Shown one piece after another: positions 25,059 through 33,581 of a stretch of DNA of 64,000 nucleotides (positions within the stretch are counted from its first letter, which is position 1; each line of letters begins with the position of its first letter). A model generated the notes under the pieces. The model searched no databases, had not been told where the DNA came from, and saw nothing but the letters and a program-made list of their open reading frames with translations. Made by a program: the position numbers and the translations under genes. The stretch spans positions 50,468 through 114,467 of the forward strand of contig NZ_MINN01000011.1 in assembly GCF_001877785.1 (NCBI RefSeq). The letters run 5' to 3'. This DNA comes from Rossellomorea aquimaris. Lineage in GTDB: Bacteria; Bacillota; Bacilli; Bacillales; Bacillaceae_B.

Positions 25059-26327
25059 TTACCCGTTCACTGCTGCCGGCTGGATGTTTTCCAGGTTTGT
25101 AAATTTAGGCAGGATGATGGTGTAGAATGCCGCTACGATGAGGAGGCTGCCTCCGACGAGCCAGTATAGCATTTCGACCGTTACCACCGACGGGAATGTG
25201 ATGGCGATGGCTCCGAGTGTGATTGATTGTGAAAGCATCATAAGGGGATTGATCCATCCCTGTACGCGCCCCATCATTTTAGAATCTATGATACTTGGCA
25301 TCCAGCCTCCGATTGCAATATTTACAAGCGGAAGGCCTAATGCAGCGATGAATACAATCACCATAAATATCCATGTGCTGGGAGCAAATGAAGCTGCTAT
25401 GATAAAGGTTCCAGAAATGACCAGACCGGCAACGATCAATTGATGGAATTTGAATTTCTGGGTGAGCATTGAAGAAACCACGCTTCCAATCAATACCCCG
25501 GAACCGAATGCAATCCCAAGTATGATTGAATATTCTTCATATGTTTCCGGTGCCAGTTTGTACTTAAGGATGAAGATTGGAATGACCGAGAAACCTCCGT
25601 TGACGATTCCAAAAACGACAAATCCCCCGATCAATGAAAGCAGCAGTTTATGGTGCAGGATATAGACAAGCCCGGACTTGAAGTCTTTCATTACGAAAGA
25701 CACATTGAGGTCCTTCCAGGTATGTTTCCCATTAGGCTGCCGTACATCTTCAGGAATGACACACTTCTTGATTAAAATGGCACTTAAAACAAATGTGATG
25801 AAATCCACAAGGAGGGCCCCATATATCCCTGCATTCCAATAAACAAAAATTGCGATGGCGTTGCCGAGCAGCATGAACAAACTCATGACCATCTGATTCA
25901 AACCGGCTGCGGTTGAGTAGTCATCCTTAGAAAGGACCCCCTGAAGGATTGCCTGTTCAGCCGGAAAGAAAAACTTCTGTACCCCGCTTCTTATAAAAAG
26001 GACAGCAAAGATTAAAGGAAGCCAGCCGATATAAATTGCCCCGACCAGGATAACGGTTAATACTGCGCTGATTGTGTCACAGTGATAAGCGATTTTCTGC
26101 CGGTCCATCCGGTCTGCCAATACACCTACCAGGAAAAACACAACCAGAGTCGGAAGTGAATACATCATTTCCGTGATCGAAGCATACATCGGCTGGTCTG
26201 AAAAACGATCCAAAAGGTAAAACATAAATGCCGTAAGGCCGACCACACTTCCCATATGTGAAGTCAAATTAGCCATGAACAACTTCACAAAAATCGGTTT
26301 CTTGAATATTTCCATCATTTTTTTCAT
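25059..26327 (-). CDS. MFS transporter (MFS_3-like exporter)
   Basis: 422 residues, about twelve membrane helices. The motif VGVLADRMDRQKIAYHCD between helices 2 and 3 is the classic MFS loop (GxLaDrxxrr). GIAFGSGVLIGSVV in the second half resembles the MFS_3 drug- or siderophore-exporter group such as YfiS/YvqJ of Bacillus. Substrate not predictable. Start ATG after GGGGATGGATAACA. Single gene, with its own terminator. Confidence 0.75.
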   Translation of the reverse strand: MKKMMEIFKKPIFVKLFMANLTSHMGSVVGLTAFMFYLLDRFSDQPMYASITEMMYSLPTLVVFFLVGVLADRMDRQKIAYHCDTISAVLTVILVGAIYIGWLPLIFAVLFIRSGVQKFFFPAEQAILQGVLSKDDYSTAAGLNQMVMSLFMLLGNAIAIFVYWNAGIYGALLVDFITFVLSAILIKKCVIPEDVRQPNGKHTWKDLNVSFVMKDFKSGLVYILHHKLLLSLIGGFVVFGIVNGGFSVIPIFILKYKLAPETYEEYSIILGIAFGSGVLIGSVVSSMLTQKFKFHQLIVAGLVISGTFIIAASFAPSTWIFMVIVFIAALGLPLVNIAIGGWMPSIIDSKMMGRVQGWINPLMMLSQSITLGAIAITFPSVVTVEMLYWLVGGSLLIVAAFYTIILPKFTNLENIQPAAVNG

Positions 26328-26437
26328 TGTTATCCATCCCCACCATTTTCTAGTATATGTAAATCATACATTAAGTCCGGTAGACCTTCCGAGCGACTAT
26401 TGGTGGTTTTTCCCTCCGTCTGGAGTCTGATGAGGCT

Positions 26438-27286
26438 TCATCCTTTCACAAAACGCAAATTAAGCTCATCTTCGATTTTTGTTATGACATCCCTCCATGA
26501 TGCTTGATCCCTTTCAATATGCAGCCAATCCACACCTGAATCTTTCAATATAGACTTTTCCACTGTTACGCGCTCCTCCAAAAAATTCATAATCCCATCT
26601 AAATCATTAGTAAGATTATGATTGATCCCGTATTTTTGTTTCGTGTAGTAATCTCTCACAAATGTAAACCACTGCTCTGAACGCTCTGCCATAACATGTT
26701 CCAATGCTTTTTTGATTTCTTTCGGTTCAAGGTAAACGACCAGCGGACGATATTCCTTCACCAGCATGAGGAGGTCTATGACAAAGGTTTTAATGAATTC
26801 CGCCGGCATGTCATTCTTTGCAATCAGAAACGTCAATGGATTCTGCAGCAGGCTGCAATCCAAGACATATACATCATCCGTGCCGGCAAGTAACTCTTTA
26901 AACAACCTCCATTTATGTTTTATCACCAGTATGTATGTATCTGGATCAGTATTATAAATATCAAACTGCTCAAGTTCTTTTATGAATGATTCTGAGAATG
27001 CTTCGCTTTCAGACATTCTTTCATAATGAACCAGCATCCCGTGTTCTAAGATTTCACAATAAGAGCTGACACTTCCAGCATCGATACCGTACTCTTCTTC
27101 AATTGACTTCAACTGATCTTCAGTCAAAAAAGCGGCTCTTTCGTAATCTGCAGGCTGCTCAAGGTTTCCTTCCACAACCTCTTTTACGGGAATACCCTTC
27201 CCCTTTAAAAAATGCGAAATCTTTTGAACTGTGGATGTCTTCCCCGCACCGGGGATACCCTCGACAAATATGACCCTTCCACTCAT
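26438..27286 (-). CDS. P-loop NTPase/kinase-like hypothetical protein
   Basis: 282 residues. The N-terminus has a P-loop (VIFVEGIPGAGKTSTVQKIS) typical for nucleoside- or small-molecule-kinase-like proteins; VYVLDCSLLQNPLTFLIAKND could carry the Walker B Asp. KHKWRLFKELLAG and AERSEQWFTFVRDYYTK are helical. Similar proteins are common in Bacillaceae as uncharacterised P-loop proteins, sometimes near thymidylate-kinase-like folds. Start at 27286, not 27292, because GGAG is then eight bases upstream. Confidence 0.6.
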   Translation of the reverse strand: MSGRVIFVEGIPGAGKTSTVQKISHFLKGKGIPVKEVVEGNLEQPADYERAAFLTEDQLKSIEEEYGIDAGSVSSYCEILEHGMLVHYERMSESEAFSESFIKELEQFDIYNTDPDTYILVIKHKWRLFKELLAGTDDVYVLDCSLLQNPLTFLIAKNDMPAEFIKTFVIDLLMLVKEYRPLVVYLEPKEIKKALEHVMAERSEQWFTFVRDYYTKQKYGINHNLTNDLDGIMNFLEERVTVEKSILKDSGVDWLHIERDQASWRDVITKIEDELNLRFVKG

Positions 27287-27584
27287 CTTCATCTCTCCTT
27301 AACCCAATATCATCCATTTTACCATGTGAAATTATCTTTCAACTATATAAATAATCAGGATAAATAAACATAATTTTTCTTAAAACGCTCACACTAATTA
27401 CATGTAACGAATTTCCCGAAGATGCGAAACGGCTGAAGTTAATCACAAGGAATCCTGCATGCCGACGGATTCCCTGTAATAACTTGGATGTTTCGAGTGA
27501 AAAGCAACCGGGTAACAATACACTAACCGGTTGAAAATGAAATTTGAAATTACATTATTAGAACGATAAGTCGAGGTGAATCTC

Positions 27585-27653
27585 ATGTTACGTACAATCC
27601 TTATGGTCATTGGTGCAATTGTAGTAATTGGCTGGATCATCAGCATGCTATAA
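27585..27653 (+). CDS. 22-residue membrane peptide
   Basis: A short frame encoding MLRTILMVIGAIVVIGWIIS and ML behind TCGAGGTGAATCTC, a good ribosome-binding site. Nearly the whole peptide is one membrane helix. A perfect terminator hairpin 44 bases after the stop supports an independent transcript. Not a family that I can name. Confidence 0.5.
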   Translation: MLRTILMVIGAIVVIGWIISML

Positions 27654-27696
27654 GATCAAAAATAATCAGCAATTATACGTTTATAAAAATGCACAC

Positions 27697-27736
27697 AAAA
27701 AGAGCAGGATAGACTTCCCCTATCCTGCTCTTTTTT
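27697..27736. terminator. Bidirectional terminator after the 22-residue peptide
   Basis: AAGAGCAGGATA / TATCCTGCTCTT, 12-bp arms, nine-base loop, flanked by A and T runs. Confidence 0.9.
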
Positions 27737-27790
27737 CAACTTTCTTTCATGTAATGAACCTTGTCAACAGTAAATGATTAAGAATTCAAA

Positions 27791-27810
27791 ATACGGGGTA
27801 AATACCGTAT
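27791..27810. promoter_or_regulatory. Dyad before the universal stress gene
   Basis: ATACGG and CCGTAT separated by eight bases, 22 bases upstream of the start codon of the universal stress protein gene. Possible operator; regulator unknown. Confidence 0.35.
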
Positions 27811-27832
27811 ATACTACAAACGAGGTGATCAT

Positions 27833-28369
27833 ATGTATAAGCACTTACTTGTTGCTTATGATGAAACGGATGGAAGCAAAAAAGCGCTTGATGAAGCACT
27901 GAAATTAACAAAATTATCACCAGATACAAAGCTTACGGTGCTTCATGTTTCCGATGATAAAGGAACGGGACCGGATGCAACCCGCGATAACTATACTCCG
28001 ACCCACGCACTCGCTGATACAGCGCCTGGATTTGATAATCAATATATGGGGAATCTATCAGCATCCCGGGATGAAAAACTAAACTCACACCGGATGGTGG
28101 ATAATGATCAGGGAATCTCTGCACCCTCTTCTACTCATTCCGTGTTAAACAATGTAAAAGAAAAATTAAATCCTTACCAGCTCGACATCGACTATGTTCA
28201 TCTTTCCGGTTCTGAAGCAAAGCGGATATGTGAATATGCAAAGGATCATAATGCTGACTTGGTCCTGGTCGGTAATTCCGGAAAGTCAAACCTGAAAAAA
28301 TGGGTGCTGGGAAGTGTCAGTGAAAAGATTGCTCATGACTGTGAAACAAGCGTGCTTGTTGTCAAATAA
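27833..28369 (+). CDS. Universal stress protein (UspA family)
   Basis: 178 residues with a single Usp domain: MYKHLLVAYDETDGSKKALDEAL at the start and the ATP-binding motif GNSGKSNLKKWVLGSVSE near residues 147-164 (G-x2-G-x9-G-S). The middle is about 35 residues longer than usual, with a polar Asn/Ser/His-rich insert (residues 50-105). The class probably binds ATP and accumulates under stress. RBS GAGGTGATCAT. Confidence 0.85.
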   Translation: MYKHLLVAYDETDGSKKALDEALKLTKLSPDTKLTVLHVSDDKGTGPDATRDNYTPTHALADTAPGFDNQYMGNLSASRDEKLNSHRMVDNDQGISAPSSTHSVLNNVKEKLNPYQLDIDYVHLSGSEAKRICEYAKDHNADLVLVGNSGKSNLKKWVLGSVSEKIAHDCETSVLVVK

Positions 28370-28379
28370 ACGAAAGATA

Positions 28380-28415
28380 AGGGGAGGAAACTTGAGAATC
28401 AAGTTTCCTCCCTTT
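28380..28415. terminator. Terminator of the universal stress gene
   Basis: GGGAGGAAACTTG / CAAGTTTCCTCCC with five-base loop and T5 on the plus strand. The right arm overlaps the last codons of the XRE gene on the other strand. Confidence 0.85.
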
Positions 28416-28857
28416 TTATTTCATTAAACCTGCTCTCGGTTTCTTCCTTGTTAAAGCTGCTGTAGATCCGGTAGTGATTTCTATCAAGGATTCTGAAATG
28501 TTTGCTGAATAGGTTTTGCTGGAGTACGTACCCATCACTTTCCTTGATTTCCTTCCACCATACTTTCCCGCCGAGCGTTTTCTCTTTCCTGAAGTCCATT
28601 CCTTCACGAGCCAGGGTCTCAATGACTTCAAGCGGCTCTCCCCCCAGACTTGTAACCAATGTTTCACTGTCCCTGAATAGGGCGCATACAGCAATCACGG
28701 CAGTCCAGCTTGCATCGACTCTTCCTTTCTCAATCTGTACGAGTGTTTTTTTTGAGATGCCGATCACATTAGCCATTTTATCTTGTGTATATCCGGCTTC
28801 CGTTCGAATCAGTCTCAATTTATCGGATATGATGGTAATGACTTCTTCCTTCTTCAT
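28399..28857 (-). CDS. XRE-family regulator
   Basis: 152 residues. The N-terminal helix-turn-helix is clear: KLRLIRTEAGYTQDKMANVI and GISKKTLVQIEKGRVDASW, residues about 12-57. The C-terminal half (WWKEIKESDGYVLQQNLFSK, HFRILDRNHYRIYSS) is a conserved-looking sensor or dimerisation part without recognised motif. Targets unknown. RBS AGGTGTTTAA. Confidence 0.75.
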   Translation of the reverse strand: MKKEEVITIISDKLRLIRTEAGYTQDKMANVIGISKKTLVQIEKGRVDASWTAVIAVCALFRDSETLVTSLGGEPLEVIETLAREGMDFRKEKTLGGKVWWKEIKESDGYVLQQNLFSKHFRILDRNHYRIYSSFNKEETESRFNEIKREET

Positions 28858-28985
28858 TTAAACACCTGCTTTTCTTAACTGAGTGTAATTTTACACCACC
28901 CTATAGCTTTACGCAAACAGGATATGGGTCTCCCAATTCAATCATACGCCGGAAAGAACGGATCATCTGCCAGCAGCTTAAAATT

Positions 28986-29032
28986 AAAAACCCGACCTGA
29001 TTTTCCAGTTGAAAGGAAAAACAGATCGGGTT
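28986..29032 (-). terminator. Terminator of the DAACS symporter gene
   Basis: AACCCGAxCTG arm pairs with CAGxTCGGGTT across a 20-base region; a T run follows on the minus strand. Confidence 0.7.
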
Positions 29033-29072
29033 CACTCAGTCTGGAACACTTGTCCCATCCTGATTTTCTTAA

Positions 29073-30317
29073 TTAAACGTCTCCTCTTTGTTCTTTGATG
29101 GTACGTTTTTTCTCGCTTTCTGAAACAAACAGGGCACATGCTGCATCCCCTGAGATATTAACTGCCGTTCTGGCCATATCAAGCAAGCGGTCGATTCCGA
29201 GGATCAGTCCGATTCCTTCGACAGGCAGTCCCACAGAACTTAATACCATCGCAAGCAAAATCAAACCGACTCCCGGAACCCCTGCAGTACCGATACTTGC
29301 AAGCACAGCTGTCAATACGACTGTGACCAATTGTTCAAGAGTCAGATCGATGCCGTATACCTGTGCTATGAAAATGGTCGCGACACCCTGCATGATGGCG
29401 GTACCATCCATATTGATGGTAGCCCCCAGAGGCTGTACGAATGAGCTCACAGGTTTGGATACATTCAATCTCTCCTGGGCCACTTCCATTGAAAGCGGCA
29501 GCGTTGCATTACTGCTGGAAGTACTGAATGCAACACTCATTGCAGGACTGAAATTCTTAAAGAACCAAAGCGGGTTTTTCTTGGCAAGCAGCAGAACGGT
29601 GCTTCCGTAAGTGATGATTGCATGAATGATCAATGCAGCCAAGACAACAACGAAATACAGCCACATCGCTTTCAGCGCACTCATTCCCTGACTTCCGATG
29701 GCCGAAGCAATAAGCCCGAAAGTTCCATACGGGGCAAATTTCATTACCAATGTCACAAGATACATCATTAAGTCATTACCTTGTTCGACTAACTTCAATA
29801 TACCTTTTGTTTTATCACCAAGGGCTGTGAGTCCAAGGCCGATGAAAAGGGCAAATGCAATAATCTGCAGCATATTACCTTCTGTCATTGCCGTCATAGG
29901 ATTTTTAGGAATGATATTCATGATTGTCTCCCCGACCGGCGGAGCCTTCTCAGATTTAAATTCTTCAGCCTGCGTGCGGTCGATTCCTTCTACCATTCCA
30001 GGATCAATAATATTGGCAAGCGTCAGCCCGATGACGATGGCTATGCATGTCGTTACCAAGAAGTAAACAATCGTCTTCAAGCCTATCCTTCCAAGTTTCT
30101 TCGGATCCCCGAGGCCTGCTGACCCAAGAACGATGGATAAGAATACGATCGGTACTACCAGCATGCTGATCAGATTCAAGAATATCTTTCCTAATGGAGT
30201 GAACAGGTAAGGGTCCAATATATCGAACACATCTTTAGCGAATATATTCAGGGCCAGTCCCACAATAGCCCCCAATATCAAGGCAAGGATAATCTTAGTT
30301 GTTAAGTTGAATTTCAT
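29073..30317 (-). CDS. Dicarboxylate/amino acid:cation symporter (DAACS family)
   Basis: 414 residues, eight membrane helices and two hairpin re-entrant loops. HP1 has the serine-rich VAFSTSSSNATLPLSMEVA, TM7 the NMDGT motif (GATINMDGTAIMQG), and HP2 GTAGVPGVGLILLAMVLSSVG. These residues bind sodium or protons and the acidic substrate, so the protein takes up glutamate, aspartate or C4-dicarboxylates. Length equals B. subtilis GltP, but I cannot choose between GltP, GltT and DctP relatives. RBS AAGGAGGTTCATCT. Confidence 0.85.
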   Translation of the reverse strand: MKFNLTTKIILALILGAIVGLALNIFAKDVFDILDPYLFTPLGKIFLNLISMLVVPIVFLSIVLGSAGLGDPKKLGRIGLKTIVYFLVTTCIAIVIGLTLANIIDPGMVEGIDRTQAEEFKSEKAPPVGETIMNIIPKNPMTAMTEGNMLQIIAFALFIGLGLTALGDKTKGILKLVEQGNDLMMYLVTLVMKFAPYGTFGLIASAIGSQGMSALKAMWLYFVVVLAALIIHAIITYGSTVLLLAKKNPLWFFKNFSPAMSVAFSTSSSNATLPLSMEVAQERLNVSKPVSSFVQPLGATINMDGTAIMQGVATIFIAQVYGIDLTLEQLVTVVLTAVLASIGTAGVPGVGLILLAMVLSSVGLPVEGIGLILGIDRLLDMARTAVNISGDAACALFVSESEKKRTIKEQRGDV

Positions 30318-30670
30318 AGATGAACCTCCTTATATAATTGAATTCTTAATAGCGAAAATAACACAAATAATTTACAGATGTTTACCCTTTTTTAAAAATC
30401 CTAAACATCAGGTTAACACATTTTTATCTGAGCATCCCCAAAAAAATTTCCCTTTACCATTATACTGATTTATTTAAAAATTAAATTAGTTCTTCGATAA
30501 TTTCAATCTTTTCTACTAGATAATGAAGGATTCATTACATAAAATAAGGGATTTGTTAATCTGATTTTCCTAGTCATCAATTTCCATAAACTTTCAATAA
30601 TCGTTTTGATTATATTACGGTTTATTGGGTAAATAGTAGGTACAGCATGAATACAGAAAGGAACATCGCT
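30318..30670. other. Divergent intergenic region, no gene seen
   Basis: About 350 A+T-rich bases between the symporter and the ArsC-like gene. Both divergent promoters must lie here, but I see no convincing -35/-10 pair, riboswitch or long dyad. Confidence 0.5.
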
Positions 30671-31099
30671 ATGAATAAAACGGTATACTTTCTTTCAAGC
30701 AGCCAACAGCGGAGTCTGATAGCCTTGGGCTGGGCAAGGAAACTTTCTATTCCAGACTGGTCATTCCAAAGTGCCGGGTGGCTGGAAACCTCAGATCGGG
30801 AACTCTCGGTTCTTGCAATGAAGGAGCTATGTATTGATATAAGTTCATTGCCACGCACCCAATTTGAAATGCCCCGCTTAAAGCAGGCATCTGTCATCAT
30901 AAAGATCCAAGATACAGAATTTGATGATGACATCATCCTGCCTTCCGATCTTGAGGATAAAGTAATCTGCTGGGATCTCCCGAATCCGCGGAAACGTTCA
31001 AGTGATAAGTTGGAAGAGTGGGCAAGATACCAGGAAATATGTGATGAAATAGCCATGAAAGTAAAAAGTCTCAGCACGATACTGCCAGGGTTCAATTGA
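30671..31099 (+). CDS. ArsC/LMW-phosphatase-fold protein without catalytic cysteines
   Basis: 142 residues that run parallel to thioredoxin-coupled arsenate reductases: KTVYFLSSSQQRSLIALGWA corresponds to the P-loop region, FQSAGWLETSD, AMKELCIDISS, and VICWDLPNPRKRSSDKLEEWA matches the C-terminal part of ArsC. In ArsC the loop is FLCTGNSCRS; here it is FLSSSQQRS, one residue shorter and without Cys. The redox cysteines near residues 82 and 89 are also missing. So it should be inactive as phosphatase or reductase and may bind a partner or anion. Start at 30671 because AAAGGAACATCGCT precedes it. Confidence 0.65.
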   Translation: MNKTVYFLSSSQQRSLIALGWARKLSIPDWSFQSAGWLETSDRELSVLAMKELCIDISSLPRTQFEMPRLKQASVIIKIQDTEFDDDIILPSDLEDKVICWDLPNPRKRSSDKLEEWARYQEICDEIAMKVKSLSTILPGFN

Positions 31100-31101
31100 G
31101 C

Positions 31102-31145
31102 GGACTGATGATCATGATTTTAAATGACATCAGTCCCTTTTTTTG
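31102..31145. terminator. Bidirectional terminator between the ArsC-like gene and splB
   Basis: GGACTGATG / CATCAGTCC with a 17-base loop and eight T. Confidence 0.8.
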
Positions 31146-31146
31146 T

Positions 31147-32175
31147 TTACGTAAAATATTCAAGCTGCGCTTTAGGGAAAAATTCCTCCATATAAGAGTA
31201 CAAGCGGTCCTTCAGTTCCTGTTCTTCATCCTTTTGATAGATATACTTCCCTATTCCATACTTACCCCATTTATACCGGCGTTCTTCTTCATTAAGTTCA
31301 AGCTTGGTCATAGGATAATTTTTTTCGATTACCCGTTTCGCTGGTTTGGTGAAGCGGTGCTGAATGAATTCAAATGTCAAATCTTCCTTTGCCTCCTGAG
31401 AAAGATGCTGATTCAGATGTTCAAACATCTTCCTGTAGCCTTCTTCCCATCCTTCATGGATGTAGATAGGGGCGACAATGAATCCGAGCGGATATCCTGC
31501 CCTCGCAACTTTCCCTGCAGCTTCCAGACGTTTATCCAAAGGGGATGTGCCCGGTTCGAAATTTTTGATGACATAATCTGCATTGATGCTGAACCTGAAT
31601 CTCGTTCTGCCGTTATGCTTTGCATCAAGTAAATGATCGACATGATGGAACTTCGTCACAAATCTTAACTTCCCATGCTCAGATTCTCCAAAATGTTCGA
31701 TTGCACGTTTAAGAGTATGGGTAAGATGATCCACACCTACAATATCTGACGTACATGCTGCTTCAAATCTTGTCATCTCGGGTGCTCTTTCAGCTATATA
31801 TTTATCTGCCGCTTCCAGGATTTCCTCCACGTTCACATACGTACGGATATAAGGTTTGCTGCCCATGGTCGTCTGCAGATAGCAATAATGACAATGACCC
31901 ATGCACCCGGTTGCGAAAGGAATTGCATATTCCGCGGATGGTTTGGACGTATCGAATTTCAATGTTTTCCGGACCCCCACAACCAGGGTCGACTTTGCTA
32001 TCCTGTACTTCTGGAAATGATTGTCCCCGGGGAGATTCCTCACTTGATTATGAGACGTGGTATAGCGTATTTCGATATCCATTTTTTCGAATTTTTCTTT
32101 CAGTTCTTTCCCAAGAGGATATTCAAGAGCCCCGGGTTCAAAGTATACGAGCTGAGGGATGAAAGGCTTAACCAT
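31147..32175 (-). CDS. splB: Spore photoproduct lyase
   Basis: 342 residues, the usual size. A radical-SAM enzyme that reverts spore photoproduct (the UV-made thymine dimer of spores) to two thymines during germination. The cluster cysteines are Cys91, Cys95 and Cys98 in GCMGHCHYCYL; the hydrogen-donor Cys141 is present (FEAACTSDIVG), as are the tyrosines 97 and 99 of the radical path. The gene follows splA by ten bases. Confidence 0.95.
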   Translation of the reverse strand: MVKPFIPQLVYFEPGALEYPLGKELKEKFEKMDIEIRYTTSHNQVRNLPGDNHFQKYRIAKSTLVVGVRKTLKFDTSKPSAEYAIPFATGCMGHCHYCYLQTTMGSKPYIRTYVNVEEILEAADKYIAERAPEMTRFEAACTSDIVGVDHLTHTLKRAIEHFGESEHGKLRFVTKFHHVDHLLDAKHNGRTRFRFSINADYVIKNFEPGTSPLDKRLEAAGKVARAGYPLGFIVAPIYIHEGWEEGYRKMFEHLNQHLSQEAKEDLTFEFIQHRFTKPAKRVIEKNYPMTKLELNEEERRYKWGKYGIGKYIYQKDEEQELKDRLYSYMEEFFPKAQLEYFT

Positions 32176-32185
32176 GCCGGATCAC

Positions 32186-32431
32186 CTAAAGCTCTCCAAA
32201 TGATTGGTTGTATACCTGTTCTGCTTCTGCTTCAGAAGAGTATACAGCCAAATCATCTGTTAAGGGATAGTACGTTTCATATAAAAACAAAGCCAATTCC
32301 TCAGGGTTTTCAGGATTTTTTACCACAGCCGCTTCCTGGACATTTGCAACAGTCTGGGTATGGGGATTACGGTATATGACATATACCACATCTCCGGCAT
32401 TATAATGGGGAGTTTGACTATTTAGCTCCAT
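32186..32431 (-). CDS. splA: SplA, regulator of splB
   Basis: 81 residues (B. subtilis SplA 79). It starts MELNSQTPHYNAGDVVYVIY and contains NVQEAAVVKNPENPEELALF. In B. subtilis SplA is a TRAP-like protein that lowers expression of splAB. The open frame extends 19 codons further upstream, but GGAAGGTGAAGAAC directly ahead of the ATG at 32431 marks the true start. First gene of the splAB operon. Confidence 0.85.
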   Translation of the reverse strand: MELNSQTPHYNAGDVVYVIYRNPHTQTVANVQEAAVVKNPENPEELALFLYETYYPLTDDLAVYSSEAEAEQVYNQSFGEL

Positions 32432-32590
32432 GTTCTTCACCTTCCATATCATTTTTTGGGTTATTAACCCCCGTCTGAATGCTTGCAAGCCTTGGATTCA
32501 TTTATTTTTGCTTACAGGACCAATGCTTTCATTTTCTCTCATAATCGGAAAAAATATGATGGTAAATGATGTTTCAGGCCAGTCAGAAGT

Positions 32591-33487
32591 TTAATGACAG
32601 GTAGTTGCTTCAAAATAATCCTTACAGCGCATCAGATAGTCGATGCACTTTTTATGAAAAACGGCTGCCTTTACGTACCCTTGTTGTGAGTAGTACATTG
32701 TGTATTGCAGAAGAATAAGAATAACCAGATGAGGAAGGAGTACTGCTTCCTCATCACTGATCCCCAGATTGAATGTATAACCCTTAATCAGCTCCCGAAT
32801 ATTCCTGAGAAAGTGATGGAAATCGATTGTAGATCCGCTATACCTCAGTAGACTCGCGATGATATAGGCAAGATCACCAATACGGGGAGCTTGCCGGATC
32901 CTTTCAAAATCCACTAAACCGAGGATTTTATCTCCCATCCATAAAACATTCCTTAAATGTGCATCACTGTGGACAAGCTGCAAGGGGAGCCATTTATAAG
33001 TGCCTTCATATGATGAGATCTCTCCGTACACTTTCTCTGCCCATTCGGTCAATTCAGACTTTGATTCTGAAAGCCAGCTTTTAAAATAATTAAACACATC
33101 CCATACTTGTGTGCTATATTCATACGGGCATTTACCCAATGCCAGATGAAATCTTGCAAGATATTTCCCGAGCATGATGAATTGTCCGCAGCAATTCTCT
33201 TTATTTACCTGAATCGGATTGCCCTCCAAAGATGCATATAAAGAATAATAACTTCCATCCTCTTTTACATACGGTTCCCCGCAGATATTCAAAATTGGCG
33301 TTTCTACATTTATCCCTTTCCTGATCAAATACTGGGTGATCCGGTACTCTTCTTTACGCTCCCAGTATGAGGTACCCTTTCTTTCTTTTAAATAGAACGT
33401 GCTGCCTTCAGAAGTGATTTTCTTTATATTCTTACGATGTTCCAACAATTGGACCTTGCCTATGTTCCAATGAGATAAAAGACCTTT
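32591..33487 (-). CDS. Aminoglycoside-phosphotransferase-fold kinase (CotS/YsxE-like)
   Basis: About 298 residues of an APH/choline-kinase-like fold. Catalytic loop LVHSDAHLRNVLW (H-x-D-x4-N) near residue 172, and the metal-binding LVDFERI instead of the usual DFD/DFG. Such proteins in Bacillaceae include spore-coat kinases CotS, CotI, YutH and YsxE; the substrate cannot be predicted. The open frame reaches 33628, over the start of the divergent reductase gene; ATG 33487, TTG 33493 or ATG 33511 are likely starts and GGGG at about 33505 fits TTG/ATG near 33490. Start is uncertain. Confidence 0.65.
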   Translation of the reverse strand, partial: KGLLSHWNIGKVQLLEHRKNIKKITSEGSTFYLKERKGTSYWERKEEYRITQYLIRKGINVETPILNICGEPYVKEDGSYYSLYASLEGNPIQVNKENCCGQFIMLGKYLARFHLALGKCPYEYSTQVWDVFNYFKSWLSESKSELTEWAEKVYGEISSYEGTYKWLPLQLVHSDAHLRNVLWMGDKILGLVDFERIRQAPRIGDLAYIIASLLRYSGSTIDFHHFLRNIRELIKGYTFNLGISDEEAVLLPHLVILILLQYTMYYSQQGYVKAAVFHKKCIDYLMRCKDYFEATTCH

Positions 33488-33581
33488 CATTTTCAATTCA
33501 TTCCCCGTCATAGTAAGATACAATTTAGTATAGTAAATCGTCAGCAACTGCATACCACCAACTTGAAAAGGGGTTTTACAC

